Positions 1-12,499 are shown, counted from the first letter of the stretch. The stretch: DNA of 64,000 bases from Molossus alvarezi (GCA_037176705.1 CM073896.1:26362708-26426707), one strand, 5' to 3'. The notes: a model not told the origin generated them from the letters alone. Translations and numbers: made by a program.

Positions 1-850
1 GCCATAGTCCTTGCTTTCCCTGAGCAGATAGGTCTGACCCCCACCAGAAAAAGGGGATTCATGTAAACATGGCCAAATTCTAAGGAGAACTAGCTGCTAA
101 CTTTTCTACCCCTTAACCAATCCGTTTAATCCTAGTCCTCTCTGCTTTCTGAATGGATCCTAATGAACTGTAGTCAATGGGGTTCCTCCATGTCCTCACT
201 GGTTGCTGGTGGCAGTGGGCTTCTTGGGTGCCACAGAAATAAGAATTTCCTGAGGCCCTCACAGGAGGATGAGGTATTGTAGAAAGTTTGATTTCTGTAG
301 AATCAAACCCTGGGTTACCAAGGGCCTATATCTCTCCCTCCTGCCATGAAAAAAGTCCCATGTTGTCCTCAGCAGGGCTAAGATCAAAATCATTGCCCAG
401 TGTTTCCACTCCATGTTTGCACTCCAGTCTAGCATGTGGCCAGATCAGCTTGTGTTCTCAGCTGTGGTTCATTGTGTGAGGGTCTATGTGGCCGTGGGCC
501 ATGAGGCTTCTGGGGCCACATGACTGTGGAGGAAACATAGGCGAGTGCAAGGAAGCAGAAGCAAAGCCAAAGGGAGAGGCAATTCCTTTGTCTGGGGAAT
601 GGATTCCCTAATTTCTGTGGGCTTGCACTGGCTCCACCCCTCTAGCCTGTCATCTTTGTTCTCAGGTTAGACAGACAGGCAAGCACCTTCCCTACATCAT
701 CCCAGCTTCACTGTGCCTGCATCCATCTTTCCCTCTGTTGGACCCCTTCCCACATTGATCTGTGGGGAATGGTGGCTCCCTGGGGAGTGCAAAGTTGCAA
801 CTTCCTGGTGAAGCTGCCCAGATGGCCATGCTTATAATGCCTGGCCTCCC
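1..850. other. Gene-free, unassigned, relatively GC-rich stretch
   Basis: No exon, RNA gene or recognised repeat is seen. The base composition is visibly richer in G and C than the AT-rich DNA that follows, and there are several short CT-rich blocks. It could be the edge of an old LTR or other repeat cut by the window start, but I recognise no ends. The longest reading frame is 63 codons and looks like chance. Confidence 0.5.
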
Positions 851-3364
851 TTTGCTCATTTTCTATTATTAATATTAATAATTAGGTAATGACAGTGGTA
901 AGAGAACCAACGATCAATACTTTCAGAGACTCATCCTCATTAATGAGTACATCAGTAGACGGTCACAATCTTCAGTTAATTGAACAGGTAGCAGAACTTA
1001 CAAGCTCTAGTGCTGGTGTACGTCAGCAAGAAAGGTAAATGAGAAAGGAAAAAAAAGACACATAGACATAGGTGGTAAATATCAAGGTGATAAAACACAT
1101 CTGTACGTATTCAACTTAAGAAAATTATTACAACTTTAACAGAATACAGCTGAACACATTGAACTTATTCAGACTTATCTACCTCTGCCCCATGTGGCAT
1201 TAACTCCAAACCTTTTCTTCTCATTCACTAAGCCACCCCACATTCTGGATAACAATTCAAATGAAAGGAGATTTCTACTGATGCTGTGGTTACCAACCAG
1301 TGTGGAGTCCTCTGCTCTGAATTGTTCTTTGCTAACAACTGCTATTTTGTCTTTCACGGTGGTAGTGTTTTAATCTTGTGTTCAACATTAATACTTCACC
1401 ATTGAATACGGATAAGACTTCCCTTCCCAGTGGGGTTTAGAGCAACCTGCTTCATTTTTGCTTCATGAGGAACAGCACTCTCATGTTATAGTATAAGTTT
1501 TGTCCTCAAGAACCTGGCCTTTCAATTTTAAAAATTTTCCAATTAACCTACACATTATCTGGTTTCCAACTATAACTTTCAGTCAAAATGACTTTATTAA
1601 GTGCCTATTCTTAGAGCAGCACCATGTTCGTATTAAGATGATGGCTATGAAATGTTTTCATGGTTGACATTTTAATGCTTAAATATCTAATTAGGAATTG
1701 TTTAGAATATACGTATATTTGTGAATAACTGTGTGTCTTTATGAATCTGTGGTTTTAGGTGACTTTTTTATTTTTATTAGGTGTTTTAACTAATGGCTAA
1801 ACAGAACTTGATATCTGCAGCAGAGAAGAAAAAGTAGCACGTTCTTGAATACAAATTTTATTTGTACTGTTATTCAAGAAACAATGAAAACTCTAATTAA
1901 CAGAAAGTGTATATTACAGTGTTGACTAAGCCTGGGGCTCTGCTGTGGAAATGGAAAAGAGTAAAATCTCAAACAGATTAACTATTAATGAACTTTATTA
2001 GTATTAATGAAGGAAGAATAATTTATATAAGAAAATTATCAGTCTGGACAGAAGTAAAGAAAATATAAATTAATGCATTTGCAATTGTTCTTCTGTACTG
2101 CATACATTTGATTATCTTTTGATCTTTATCTTAGAGATATGCATATCTGTACCAGTTTATGTTTGCTTTTAGTAAAAGGATATGTATTTACATGGGAGTA
2201 CACATTGGTGTGACACGTTTGGTAATAGGTAATAGACCAATTAACAAGCCAGATATTTGTGTGAATATAAGGTAACTTGTCACCCAGTAAATTTTAATAT
2301 ATTTTTCCTCCTTGCCTTTGTCACACATTTCTCTCTCCTGTAGAAGAGCCATCCTTTCAACTCATCCACAAGACCACTCCATCTATGGAACTTTTAATTC
2401 TTTTGAGGGAAACCTTTCTAAGCCACGTGAGCTCATATATCCGTCATTCCTTTGAATATCTCTAGTACTTACTATACATCACTCTGCATTGTTATTTACC
2501 TTTGTATCTGTATTGTCATCTTCAACCCAAAGATATTGGGAGGTATTTTATAGAGTGTTTTATGTCTTGAAGCTTTTGTCACAAAAAGAAAAATTGTACA
2601 CTTGAACATTCTCTTTAGACACCTTCACTCTTTTGACTATTCTAACTCCACGTTTATTTTTCTTCTCTAATGTTACAGCATTCTACTTGAATTTATTGTC
2701 TTCCTAGTGTATGTCTACATGTCTGCCGTTATATTTTGAAAGGCAGGAATTCTATCTTTGATTTAGTTTACACTCATTCCACAGTCACTGATAATTTACT
2801 GTGATATCAGGCATCGTACGTTTGCCACATTGGTCACCCCAACACATACCAGAGGACTCAGCAGATCTGAAGAGTTAGTAGATGTGCTGTGATCAGATGG
2901 ATGAATGGATAAAAATTCTTTTATTTGGTACACTTCTATTTACAAATTTTGGCCATATTCAATAAATATTTTATTATTGTCTTTAATAATAACGATTACT
3001 TTTTATATGAGACCTAAGTATGTTTTCAGTTTTAGGCATCATATATCTGGCCAGTAGCAGCAGTGTAAATTTGTGAGGTGTGGACTTGGCTTTTGAGTTC
3101 CCAGGTTCTAGTTGATTTGCTTGAATTACTGATAATATTGAGGTTTTACTTTCCCAATCTATCACATGAGGCATTGAAATTAGTTGAGGGCAATCGTCTT
3201 GCAAGTCTAGAGTATTCTAACTTTAAGATTAATGGACCATGGAAGTTGAATGCAGGTACTATACAATGTGTGACTTGTTTAAGCATTTTTGTTCTGGTTA
3301 GGGTTCTCAGTGATATCTCTTCTCCAAAAATAAATTCAGCGAAGGAAGGGCTGCATCATTGTAA
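851..3364. other. Gene-free AT-rich DNA
   Basis: No recognisable gene or repeat. The text around 2340-2830 has a weak flavour of very old L2/MIR-type repeat, too diverged to assign. Open frames here are at most 117 codons, and the longest runs into the MIR that follows. Confidence 0.5.
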
Positions 3365-3580
3365 GGCCATGAATAGTGAACTCAAACAGACTGAGTTCAT
3401 GTCCAGCTTCGGCCATTTATTAACTCTATAAACTTAGGCACAAAATGGGAAATCTTTCTAAGTTTTCTCTTCTGTATAATGGGGAGAGTAATATAAAACC
3501 TACTTCATAGGGCTGTGGTTCAATGAAGCAAAGCATGCCAATTATTTAGCTCAGAGCCTAGCACATGTGAATATCAGAGT
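3365..3580 (+). repeat. MIR SINE (mammal-wide interspersed repeat)
   Basis: The order of motifs follows the MIR core and tail: a tRNA-like body ending in a 'ccatttattaactctata' region, a C/T-rich 'gttttctcttctgtataatgg' segment, then 'cctacttcatagggctgtgg' and 'gagcctagcacatgtg'. The copy is diverged, as expected for an ancient, inactive family shared by mammals. Confidence 0.8.
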
Positions 3581-6500
3581 TTGAGGAATGTTAGTTATTA
3601 TTATTGGTAGCAGTATCAATACTATAAATAATTCTGTATTAAGAAAACATTTCCCTGGAAATACATTGACTCTTTGGTTTTGTTTCTGTTTGGTTTCTTC
3701 CTCCCTGAATACTAATCCAAATTTGAAATTTCACTTGGACAGTTGGAATTTTTCACTTTTTGTTATGTAAGAATTTCATTGGAGATTTTCCAGTCTTCTA
3801 TGACTACAGTCATGCTTCTTAAAGTCAGCTAAATAACAGCTATTTAAATATTGACAAATATTTAAGTTAATAGAATTCATTCACTAAAGTATGCAAATTG
3901 GTCATAATTTACCTTTAAAAAATATCACTTTGTCACCTTTGTATTATATTCATTTTCATTTAGTAATACCAAAGCTTGATGTTTGGTTTTTGCAGATAGA
4001 AGCACCAAAATTTAAGAAAATCTATATGAGTAGATATTAAAATAGGGGTGATAAAGTTCTGTTTTATGGCATAGTGATTATTTAGTCACATCTTAATTTT
4101 TATTTAATCATCTATTCTCTAAATATCTGACAAACAAACAAATATATAACAAAAGTGATAACATCATCCTACCCAGTGAAGAGGAACTAAAGGTAATTTA
4201 ACCAGGGATTTTCTTACCATGATTAGCTCATGGCAATAGTAACCTCTTCACCTGCCAAAACATTTGACAGTTTCTGCCAAACAACATTCTGGAGGTTCTT
4301 TGAAATGTCTAATTAGTTGTCTTTTACTCAAATCTTCATGTGGTACCTGGTGTAGAGCATGCTGGACGTGTTCATAGGAAAGCTCTTGGCCCACTGGAGG
4401 TTATAGTCTTATTTAGAGGAGTAATAATTTAAGTAACAATTACAGCTTCAGCTATGTGCTAGGCACTCTTCTAAGACCTTGGAATTAAAAGGTAGTGAAG
4501 GGTTAGTCCCAGCATTCGACAAGGTATAATCAATATGAGAACGTATGTGACTAGAATTCCACGCCTAACCCAGTTGGGGATTGGTGCAGGGAAGGTAGGA
4601 CGGCCACTGGGGGGAGTTCCCCAGATACTCACATCTTTCTAAATGGATTTGATGTCACTGGTAAATTTCAAAGCTTTCTGGTATAGAACCACGTAAAACA
4701 AACCATGTCTTTCAAATGGTCTGGAATGAAATGAGTGAACATGTTTATTTCCCCCCCTTGAGATTTACACCTTTATGCGTGAGTCAGAAAGAGGCCTAAA
4801 TTGTGGGTGAAATAATACAGTTCAGGTTCACAGGCCCCCCATGTTTCATAAATGTTTATAATATGTCGCAGGAACATCAGACTCACCGTGACACACTCCA
4901 GAACCCCCTAACTGTCTGCCTAGAAAAAGCATTTTCCCTTTTATGAAGAAGTGCTTTGTTTTGGGAAATCAGGTAATTGCTGGGAGAAGCCTCAACCTTT
5001 GAAGTAGAGGCACAGGCACCCTTCGTCTTTCCTGACCTCGCCCCCTTTGTGATTATAGTCATGGAGCTGGCCAGCCAGAGTGCTTCTTTCTTTACCATAT
5101 TTATTTTTTAATCATTTGACATGACAAAAAATTGTCACTGGTAATAGAATACTGAGACAGGATAATGGTTTGCCACTTTGAAAGGAAATGACTACAGAGC
5201 TTTCCCTGTGGGAGATCAGAGTCCTGTCAAAACATTCTATTCTGTAGGATTAATCTCTTAAATATGTTAGAATACTTCCATTTATAGAACTCTCTTGTGA
5301 CTTATAAGCAGTGATATTCAGGTGCTGACAAATGGATTGATAAAATCTTTCTGTGGCTTAATGATTGAAACACAGCAAGCCAAGATGGGTCTTCTTTTTC
5401 GAACGTGTTACTCAGGCATACGTTGGGTTTAAGGAGGACGACATTTCTCTCTTGGATTTCTCTTGTACTCCATGATGCTGAATGAATTTTTAAGATGTCA
5501 AGGAGTGATTTTTATTTTGGAAATATGAATATTTTTTACAAATATTGGATGGGATTGTGCTTATTATATGCCTAGAACATTAGCATGTAGAGACAAATAT
5601 TGCTCTCCACTGTTTGAAAATCATTGTACTCGGAGCTGTGGAAGATAACACACTTCATAATTTCTTGTAGCATCCAGACATTTCCCAGGTACTTCTAGGT
5701 TAACCAACTTCTGTTGCAATTAACATCCATAATGCTCCTTTGCTCAAAAGATATTTCTCATAAACACTGTAGCACACAATTATATTAAGATTTTTCAGTT
5801 AAAATGGCAGTCTGTACAAAGATATTGGCTAACCTTCATGATAAGCTTATTAAAATTATAGTAGAGGAAGAAAAATATTAGTAAAGAGACCAGGAGGACA
5901 ATAACTTCAAATCTTCAGATTTCATAAAAACTGGAAGAGACTTTTGCTTCCATCCATCATGATTGAATTGATAAAGGAATTGTCCTCCATTGAAGACAAC
6001 TAAAAATATTAAAGAGTATATATGAAATGTATTTAGATATTGAACAACAGGTAAAGAATAGAAGCGAAAGAAGCAATCACAAGGGTTACAGTGGCTTTCT
6101 GCCTGTGGGCATTGTCAGAAAACTGCCACAGAGAGAAAACCGTGGAGCTCGGTAGCCGTGCCGGGTTTAGGAGACTGAATGAGGTTAGCACGCTTGGGAC
6201 ACTGGATGATTATGGAAGAAGAGGTCCCTATGCAAAACAAAATCCTCAGAAATCTGTTGTTGCTGAACTGCACAATTGTGGGTGAAATGCTGGAAGACAG
6301 AAGAACTAGAAGAGTTCTGTAAGATGAAATTCCCAAAGGATTCACAATATTAGAAAATGCCCCAGTTTTATGTAGTCAGAGTCCAGAGGCTCTGTTGGAA
6401 CCGGGGGGCATTCCCCAGAGAATCCTGAGGCTCATGTTTTCTAAGAGGATTAAACTAGCCCTATAGACCCAAGAAATACCCAAACAAAGCTTAAATAGAA

Positions 6501-6589
6501 ACCTCAAAGAGATCAAGCCATTCTACAATGAATTGTCTTCCAAAGAACTATAACTTTTTAAAGACAAGACAATCCAGGCAGACAATCAA
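3581..6589. other. Gene-free, mostly unassigned DNA
   Basis: No gene seen. A short piece near 4440-4490 ('gctatgtgctaggcactcttctaag') resembles a MIR/L2 fragment. The stretch 5800-6590 is purine-rich, directly precedes a recognisable old L1 on the + strand, and might be an upstream part of it, but I cannot match it to L1 ORF1 or 5' UTR. Confidence 0.45.
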
Positions 6590-7860
6590 GCACATCCAAA
6601 TAGAAGGAAACTTCCTCAACCTAGCAAAAGGCTCTTATAATAACAAACAAACAAACAAAAAAAACTACTGCTAATCTTGTATTTAATGATAAAAAACTAA
6701 ACGCTTCTTAAAAACAGAGAACTTGACAAGAAGTCTGCTCTCACATTTTATACTCAGTAATTTCTTGGATATTTCAGATATTTTCGAAGGCTAAATAAAT
6801 CAATAACATAGTGATTAGAAAATAACAAGTAAATTGTATTTGCAGATGGCGTGCTCATTTATGTAGAACAGCCTAAGGAATCTACAAAAGAAAGTTATTA
6901 TAAAAAATAAAGGAATTTAGTAAGTATTAGTAAAAGTGTAGAGAAATTAGAACCCTCATACATTGCTGATGAAAATGTAAAATGAATCAGGTACTTTGGA
7001 AAACAGTTAAGAGGTTTAATAAAATTTTAACAGTATACTTAACATAAAAACACCACACCAAAAACAGATATTCCACAAATAAGTAGGATGAACCTAGGAC
7101 ATAAGCTCACACAAGGACTTTGTATAAATGACTGTCATAATGGTTTTATTATAATAGCCTTCAAATGGAAACAATACAAACATATAGCAGCAGGTGAATG
7201 GGTAAGCTGAAAATGTTGTATCCATATAATGAAATACCAATGAACAATACAGAGAAAGAAAAAAATATATATATATATTTTAAAATGTACACATAAAAGG
7301 TGCTATTGTTACATGCAACTACACAGTGAATCTCAAAATTATATGTTGCGCCCTGGCTGGTTTGACTCAGTGGTTAGAGTGTCCTCCCACCGACCAAAGA
7401 GTCAAGGGCACATACCTCAGTTGCAGTTCAATCCTCGGCCCTGGTTGGGGTTGTGCGGAAGGTAACCAATCGATGTGTCTCTCTCATATTGATATTTCTC
7501 TCTCTTCCTCCCTCCCTCTCTGAAAATCAGTAAAAAAAATATCCTTGTGTGAGGATTAAAAAAAAAATCATTATGTTGATCAAAAGAAGCAGGCAAAAAA
7601 AAGGCTACCTATAAATATTTCATAAAATTTTCAAAAATACAAACTAATTTATAGGGAACAAAATTAAATCAGTGGTTTCTTGGGGACAGGAGTGGAGAGA
7701 GGGGAGGATTACAAAATGGCATGAGGAAGCTTTCAGAGGGCGATGGAAATGTTTGTTATCTTGACTGTGATAACAGTTTAACAAGGTTATATAGAGTCAA
7801 AGCAGAACCAAGTGTACACTTCAAACAAGTAAAATTTAACATATTTCATTTATAGCTCAA
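6590..7860 (+). mobile_element. Old L1 fragment (ORF2 remnant to 3' UTR), + strand
   Basis: Recognisable pieces of L1 ORF2 in order: 'gaaggaaacttcctcaacct' near 6602, 'tttgcagatggcgtgctcatttatgtagaa' split across 6840-6870 (the RT active-site region), then 'ggaaaacagttaagaggttt' and the typical 3' UTR text to about 7860. It is highly diverged, full of stops and internally shortened. A VES SINE has inserted at 7350, so this L1 predates it. It is an older L1M-type lineage rather than the young bat L1s further right. Confidence 0.75.
7350..7568 (+). mobile_element. VES SINE, hairpin-tail type
   Basis: tRNA-derived head 'gccctggctggtttgactc', a B-box-like region, a CT-rich tract ('tctctctcttcctccctccc') and the tail 'atccttgtgtgagga' followed by A-rich sequence. 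Flanks 'attatatgttg' and 'atcattatgttg' are a probable imperfect target-site duplication. It is more diverged than the copies at 10736 or 26731, so probably older. Confidence 0.9.
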
Positions 7861-8278
7861 TTAACTTATAAAAAACAAAATCATATTTGAGTTAATCTAC
7901 ATTTGACTACCTCTTCTCTTCTTCAATATGTACTAAGTTATCAAAATCCAGTTAATTGTAAAGGAAAATAACAAGCTAATAGTCCTATTGGGTATTAAGG
8001 AAGGAGGGTAGGAACTGGGTGTCCTCCATTCTGCAGGTATGGAAATATATTTTGTAAATAATTTTATTTGTAATATAATAAGCACATTGTAAATGTATTA
8101 ATTCTCCATTGCTTGTAACCATTTGAGAACAGTCCTCTCTTGGTAGAAAAAGTTGGGTTTTTTTGTTTTTTTATTTAATGTTTAAATAAAACATATTCTT
8201 TGGCTTGAATGTGAGGTTAGGCTTTTAATAATAAATCAGAGACATAAATGCACAGAAATATTTATGTCTCCTAATGTT
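7861..8278. other. Gene-free AT-rich DNA
   Basis: Nothing recognised. Confidence 0.5.
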
Positions 8279-9402
8279 TCAGTTATTCATTGCTCTATAA
8301 GAAATGACCCCAAATTTCCTAGAGTAAACAATAATAATCATTTGTTTTATTCACAAATTTACATCTTCAGCAAGGTTCAGTGGAAACAAATCATGTTTAT
8401 TTCACAAAGTGTCCCGAGGGTAGCTCAGCTACTACAGGCTGGAATCGTGTGGAGACCCTTGCTCACATTTTTGTAGTTCATGTTGGTAGTCAGCTGGGAA
8501 TCTCAGCTGGAGCCTGTCAGAACACCTGCGCGTGGCTTCTTGGTATCCTCCTAAAATGCTAGCTGGTTTCCAAGAGCAAGCACTCTGCAGAACCAGGTGG
8601 AAGCTGTTTATTAGCTATCTCTTGCTGTGTAATGAATTACCCTGAAACTTAGGAATGGAACAGCATGTTTCTTTGGGTCAGGAATCTGATCATGTCTTAC
8701 AAGTGTCCTCTGTGTCACAGGTTGGACTGGAGATGTGTCTGCTTCTAAGGGTTCTCACATGGTTGTTGGCAGGATTCAATTTCTACTGGGCTGTTAGGCT
8801 AAGGAAAGTTGGTTTCCCACTGGGACAGTCTGGAAGTCATCCTCAGCTCCTTGCCACGTGGGTCTCTACAACATGATAGCTTGCTTCATCAATACATGCA
8901 CACTGAGAAGGCCACAGAGAGAAAATCCAGCAAGAGGAAAATCAGTCTTTTGTAAACTAATCTCAGACATCACAACACATCTAATTGCCATAGTTTGTTC
9001 TTTAGAAGCAAGTCATTGGGTCTAGCTGAGACTCAAAAGGACAAGAGTGCACAGGATGTGAATACCAGGACTGGGACTGTTATGACTGTTGTGAGACATC
9101 TTCTTCTTTTTTTTTTTATCCTCACTTGAGGACATTTTTTTTCATTTTTTGTTCAGATAGAGTGGGAGGGAGAGGGAGGGAAAGAGAGAGAGAGAAACAT
9201 CGACGTGAAAGGTACACATTGAGTGGCTGCCACCCGCACAACCCAACCAGGGCCGGGGACAAACTGCAACTGAGATATGTGCCCTTAGCAGGAACTGATC
9301 CCCTGTCTCTCTGGATCATAGGCTGACACTCCAACTGCTGAGCCAAATCGGCCAGGGCGTGTTGTGAGACATCTTTGAAAGCTATCTACCAGAGCCAGAT
9401 TT
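8279..9402. repeat. Two adjacent copies of an old interspersed repeat
   Basis: Both pieces open with a similar motif: 'ttattcattgctctataag' near 8283 and 'ttagctatctcttgctgtg' near 8610, each followed by an AAC/TTAT-rich segment. The second copy continues through 'catggttgttggcaggatt' (8758) and 'ccttgccacgtgg' (8849) to about 9402. I know this as a widespread placental repeat pattern, probably an ancient LTR, but I cannot name the family. A VES SINE interrupts the second copy. Small open frames here are not genes. Confidence 0.5.
9103..9359 (-). mobile_element. VES SINE, hairpin-tail type, minus strand
   Basis: Read on the minus strand it begins 'gccctggccgatttggctc' and ends in the 'gtcctcaagtgaggat' stem-loop plus an A-run. 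It is bounded by an exact 16-bp target-site duplication, 'tgttgtgagacatctt', at 9087-9102 and 9360-9375, which fixes both ends. It sits inside the old repeat at 8279-9402. Confidence 0.97.
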
Positions 9403-9403
9403 C

Positions 9404-9866
9404 TTCTTATGACCAAGTTTAAGAAATTATGTAATGTTGCTTCCATGACCTTCTGTGACCAAGGCAGGCGCAAAGGTCTGCCCATATTCACTACTGACCT
9501 CACTACGCAGTGAGGTAAGGGCCAGCTTTCCACTGAATAAACTCAGGTGGGGTGGGGTATAGCATGGTGGCCATATTTAAAAAATAAACCTAAGTTCTCC
9601 TTTATCTGCTGTTAAGTTGTGGGTCATGAGCTTCTAGGTCTGGATTGCCACCTACAGCTGGTGGAAAGGAACCCTACTACCAAGCTGTTCCTCCAGTCAT
9701 TGGTCCCAGCTCCAACCTCCAACTTTCCTTTTTCCATCTTTGAGAACTCTCCTTTGGTTCCTTTTTAAATTATTTTCAGGATTTATAGTTGAATTTGGTA
9801 GGAAGGAGCAGATAAAGATGAGCCTATGTCATCTTGTTTGGATTAGCAATTTGGGTTTGCTTTTTA
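9404..9866. other. Gene-free, unassigned DNA
   Basis: No gene. The text at 9590-9840 looks like an old repeat I cannot name. Confidence 0.4.
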
Positions 9867-9880
9867 AAAATGGAATATGT

Positions 9881-10359
9881 TGCCTGGCCATTGTAGCTCA
9901 GTGACTGAGCATCAACCCATGCACCAAGAGGTTGCTGGTTCGACTCCCGGTCAGGGCTCATGCCCAGGGTATGGGCCCAATCCGCAGTGGGGGGCATGCA
10001 GGAAGTGGTCAATCGATGTTCTCTCTCATTGATGTTTCCATCTCTCTCTCTCTCCCTCTCCCTTACTCTCTCTCTAAAAATCAATAAAGGGCCCTGGCCG
10101 GTTTGGCTCAGCGGTTAGAGCGTTGGCCTGCGGTCTGGAGAGACCCAGGTTCGGTTCCCACTAAGGGCACGTACCTCAGTTGCAGTTTGTCCCTGGCCCT
10201 GGTTGGGTTGTGCGGGTGGCAACCACTTGATGTGTCCCTTTCACGTCGATGTCTCTCTCTCTCTCTCCCCCTCCCACTCTATCTGAACAAAATATATCGA
10301 AAAATGTCCTCGGGTGAGGATAAAAATAAAATAAAATAAAAACCAATAAAGGAAAAAAA
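9881..10359 (+). mobile_element. Older VES SINE (simple-tail type), split by a younger copy
   Basis: Head 'gcctggccattgtagctc', box B 'ggttcgactcc', a central 'cagtggggggcatgcagga' block and a CT-rich run ending in 'ctctaaaaatcaataaa'. It has no CCTC/GAGG stem-loop. Its A-rich tail was hit by the SINE at 10091, leaving tail remnants on both sides. Flanks 'aaaaatggaatat' (9866) and 'aaaaatggatat' (10369) look like its own target-site duplication. Confidence 0.9.
10091..10343 (+). mobile_element. VES SINE, hairpin-tail type, nested in an older VES
   Basis: Begins 'gccctggccggtttggctc', box B 'ggttcggttcc', tail 'gtcctcgggtgaggat' followed by (AAAAT)n. The duplication 'caataaagg' at 10082-10090 and 10344-10352 is copied from the tail of the older SINE, so this copy inserted second. 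Confidence 0.95.
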
Positions 10360-10380
10360 TTCATAAATAAAAATGGATAT

Positions 10381-10720
10381 TTTTTTTCGGTTTCAATTTC
10401 TAAAGGATAATAAAATTATAAAACAACTTTGACTAAGAGTTAGTCTTCCAAAAGGATATTTCAGAAACAGTTTAGAGCTTTACAGATTCCCTCCATGTTT
10501 ACTGCAAATACAAGACAACTCAAATATTTTGACAGATCCTTGATTTCTACAGGATGCTTTGGGTCATTAATGGTATAACTGATCTGCAGTAGGCCCCTCA
10601 CTACCTTGTAAGAAACTACCTTAAAAATGAACAGTAAAGGGGGGGACATGTGTAATACTTTCAAAAAAGATTTTAAAAAATGAATAGTAGACTGTGCATT
10701 CGAACGTCAAACTTGTGTAA
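10381..10720. other. Gene-free DNA
   Basis: Nothing recognised. Confidence 0.5.
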
Positions 10721-10735
10721 AGAAGTGATGATTCC

Positions 10736-10990
10736 GCCCTGGCCAGTTTGGCTCAGCGGTTAGTGCGTCGGCCTGCGGTCCGGAGAGACCCGGGTTCGGT
10801 TCCCATTAAGGGCACGTACTTCGGCTGCAGTTTGTCCGCGGCCCTGGTTGGTCGTGCGGGTGGCAGCCACTCGATGTGTCCCTTCACGTCGATGTTTCTC
10901 TCTCTCCTTTCCTCTCTCTCCCTCCCACTCTATCTGTACAAAAAATGGAAAAATATCCTCGGGTGAGGATAAAAAAAAAAAAAAAAAAGA
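10736..10990 (+). mobile_element. VES SINE, young-looking, hairpin-tail type
   Basis: Nearly intact head, box A 'tggctcagcgg', box B 'ggttcggttcc', CT tract, 'atcctcgggtgaggat' stem-loop and an uninterrupted A-run. Exact duplication 'agaagtgatgattcc' at 10721-10735 and 10991-11005. CpGs are well preserved ('gtgcgtcggcctgcgg', 'cacgtcgatg'), which argues for a recent insertion. Confidence 0.97.
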
Positions 10991-11005
10991 AGAAGTGATG
11001 ATTCC

Positions 11006-11759
11006 ATACAGTAGTTTTCATATTTTTTGCTTACTTGTAGGAGAAACTTTTAACTTTCCAGGTCTGAGGAGACAGAAATCATTGACAGGCTTTCTGTCGT
11101 TGAGTAACTAATAATCTAGTATATCAGAGGAAAAAACTCATAAATATTTTGCTTTTAATTAAGAGAGGGATCGGCAAAATAAAAGTGAGAAGAGGGGGTA
11201 AGATAGAAGCACGGAGTATAGAAGGATGAAGGGAATGGTGAGTGGAGAAGGGGAGAAACAGAACCTGAGCTGCGACGTGAGAGGGTCTGATTCCACAGGG
11301 CGGTTGCGGACGTGCTCAGTGCAGCAGGCGTTATAAACCCATTCGAGCCTCATTATTTTCCCCAAAAAAATAATGAATTAGAATTAAAATTCCATTTTTA
11401 ACTGAGTGCATAAAATAATTTAGTGAACTCTAGCTGTACAGAAAGCTGTGCTACACTGAGATTTAATTTAGGCTAAATCTATTTAGGGCAACAAATAGAT
11501 TTATTTAAAATGATCCAAATAAAGTTTGCCTGTTATAAATTTCTGCAACACGTTTAGCCCTAAAATTTTATTATAAATTTCCTCTCCGAAGACCTTAGAA
11601 CATTTCCATAAGTGTTACTTTCATTTCCTTCCAATATACAAAATGTTGCTGAGTTGGGAAAGAGAAGATCAGATGACTTACTCAAGACCATACAGTTCGC
11701 CAGCTCTAAGTTCTATTTCTTTTTTACTGTCATTTTAATACCCCTCCCCACACATACTA
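11006..11759. other. Gene-free, unassigned DNA
   Basis: No gene or named repeat. The piece 11160-11340 has a few CpGs and purine-rich text but no recognisable ends. Confidence 0.45.
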
Positions 11760-12068
11760 GTTCTCAAAACACCTAAACACAAGCACACACCCCAATGTTT
11801 GTACTACCAGATTATACCTAGGAGAAATAAAAATTTATGTTCACACAAAAAATATATACAGGTATTTATAGCAATTTGATTCATAATTTTCCAAAACTGG
11901 AAATAAGAAAAATGTTCTTTAACTGGTGAATAAATAAACTAACTGTGGTAGATATTCACAATGGAAAATTCACTTGGCAATAAAAAGGAACAAATGGTGC
12001 TCTACACAATGACACAGATTAATTTAAATGCCTTATGCTAAAGAAAAGAAACAAAACCCAAATACCTA

Positions 12069-12499
12069 CAGTGGTCTGCTATATAATTTGTAGGGCCCAA
12101 TATAACATGGAAATATGGGGCCTATTGTGAAAACATTTAGACTTTTGCCCTGGCCAGTGTGCTCAGTGGTTAGAGCATCAGCCCAGAGACCGAAGGGTCA
12201 GGAGTTTGATTTCCTGTCAAGGGCATGTACCTGGGTTGCAGGTTCGATCTCCAGCCCAGGTCAGTGGTCTCATGGGAGGCAACCAATTTATGTGTCTCAC
12301 ATCAATATTTCTCTCTCGCCCTCCCTCCCTCCCACTCTACCTAAAAATCAATGGAAAAATATCCTTCGGTGAGGAGCAACAACAACAAAAATTCAGACTT
12401 TCAAATGGTGACAGCGGACCCCTGAATCAAGCGCAGGGCTTTTCTAAATGCAGGGCCCTGTGTGACTGCATAGGTTACAATCCCACGAAGCCAGCACTG
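12069..12499. mobile_element. Old short hAT-like DNA transposon, split by a VES SINE
   Basis: The ends look like inverted repeats: 'cagtggtctgctat' at the left and, read on the minus strand from the right end, 'cagtgctggcttc'. Internal text includes 'gtagggcccaatataacat' and 'gcagggccctgtgtgactgc'. Without the SINE it is about 190 bp, so it would be non-autonomous. CAG ends suggest the hAT superfamily. The 8-bp flanks do not match convincingly, so the class is an inference. Confidence 0.45.
12147..12390 (+). mobile_element. VES SINE, hairpin-tail type (diverged)
   Basis: Head 'gccctggccagtgtgctc', second-promoter region 'ggttcgatctcc', CT tract, and a decayed stem-loop 'atccttcggtgagga' followed by CAA repeats. 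Flanks 'tttagacttt' and 'ttcagacttt' are a probable duplication. This is the innermost layer of a three-level nest (SINE in hAT-like element in old L1). Confidence 0.92.

Noticed and set aside
3078..3431. 117-codon plus-strand frame
   Set aside because: Overlaps a MIR at its end, has no recognisable domain, and has low-complexity composition typical of AT-rich chance frames.
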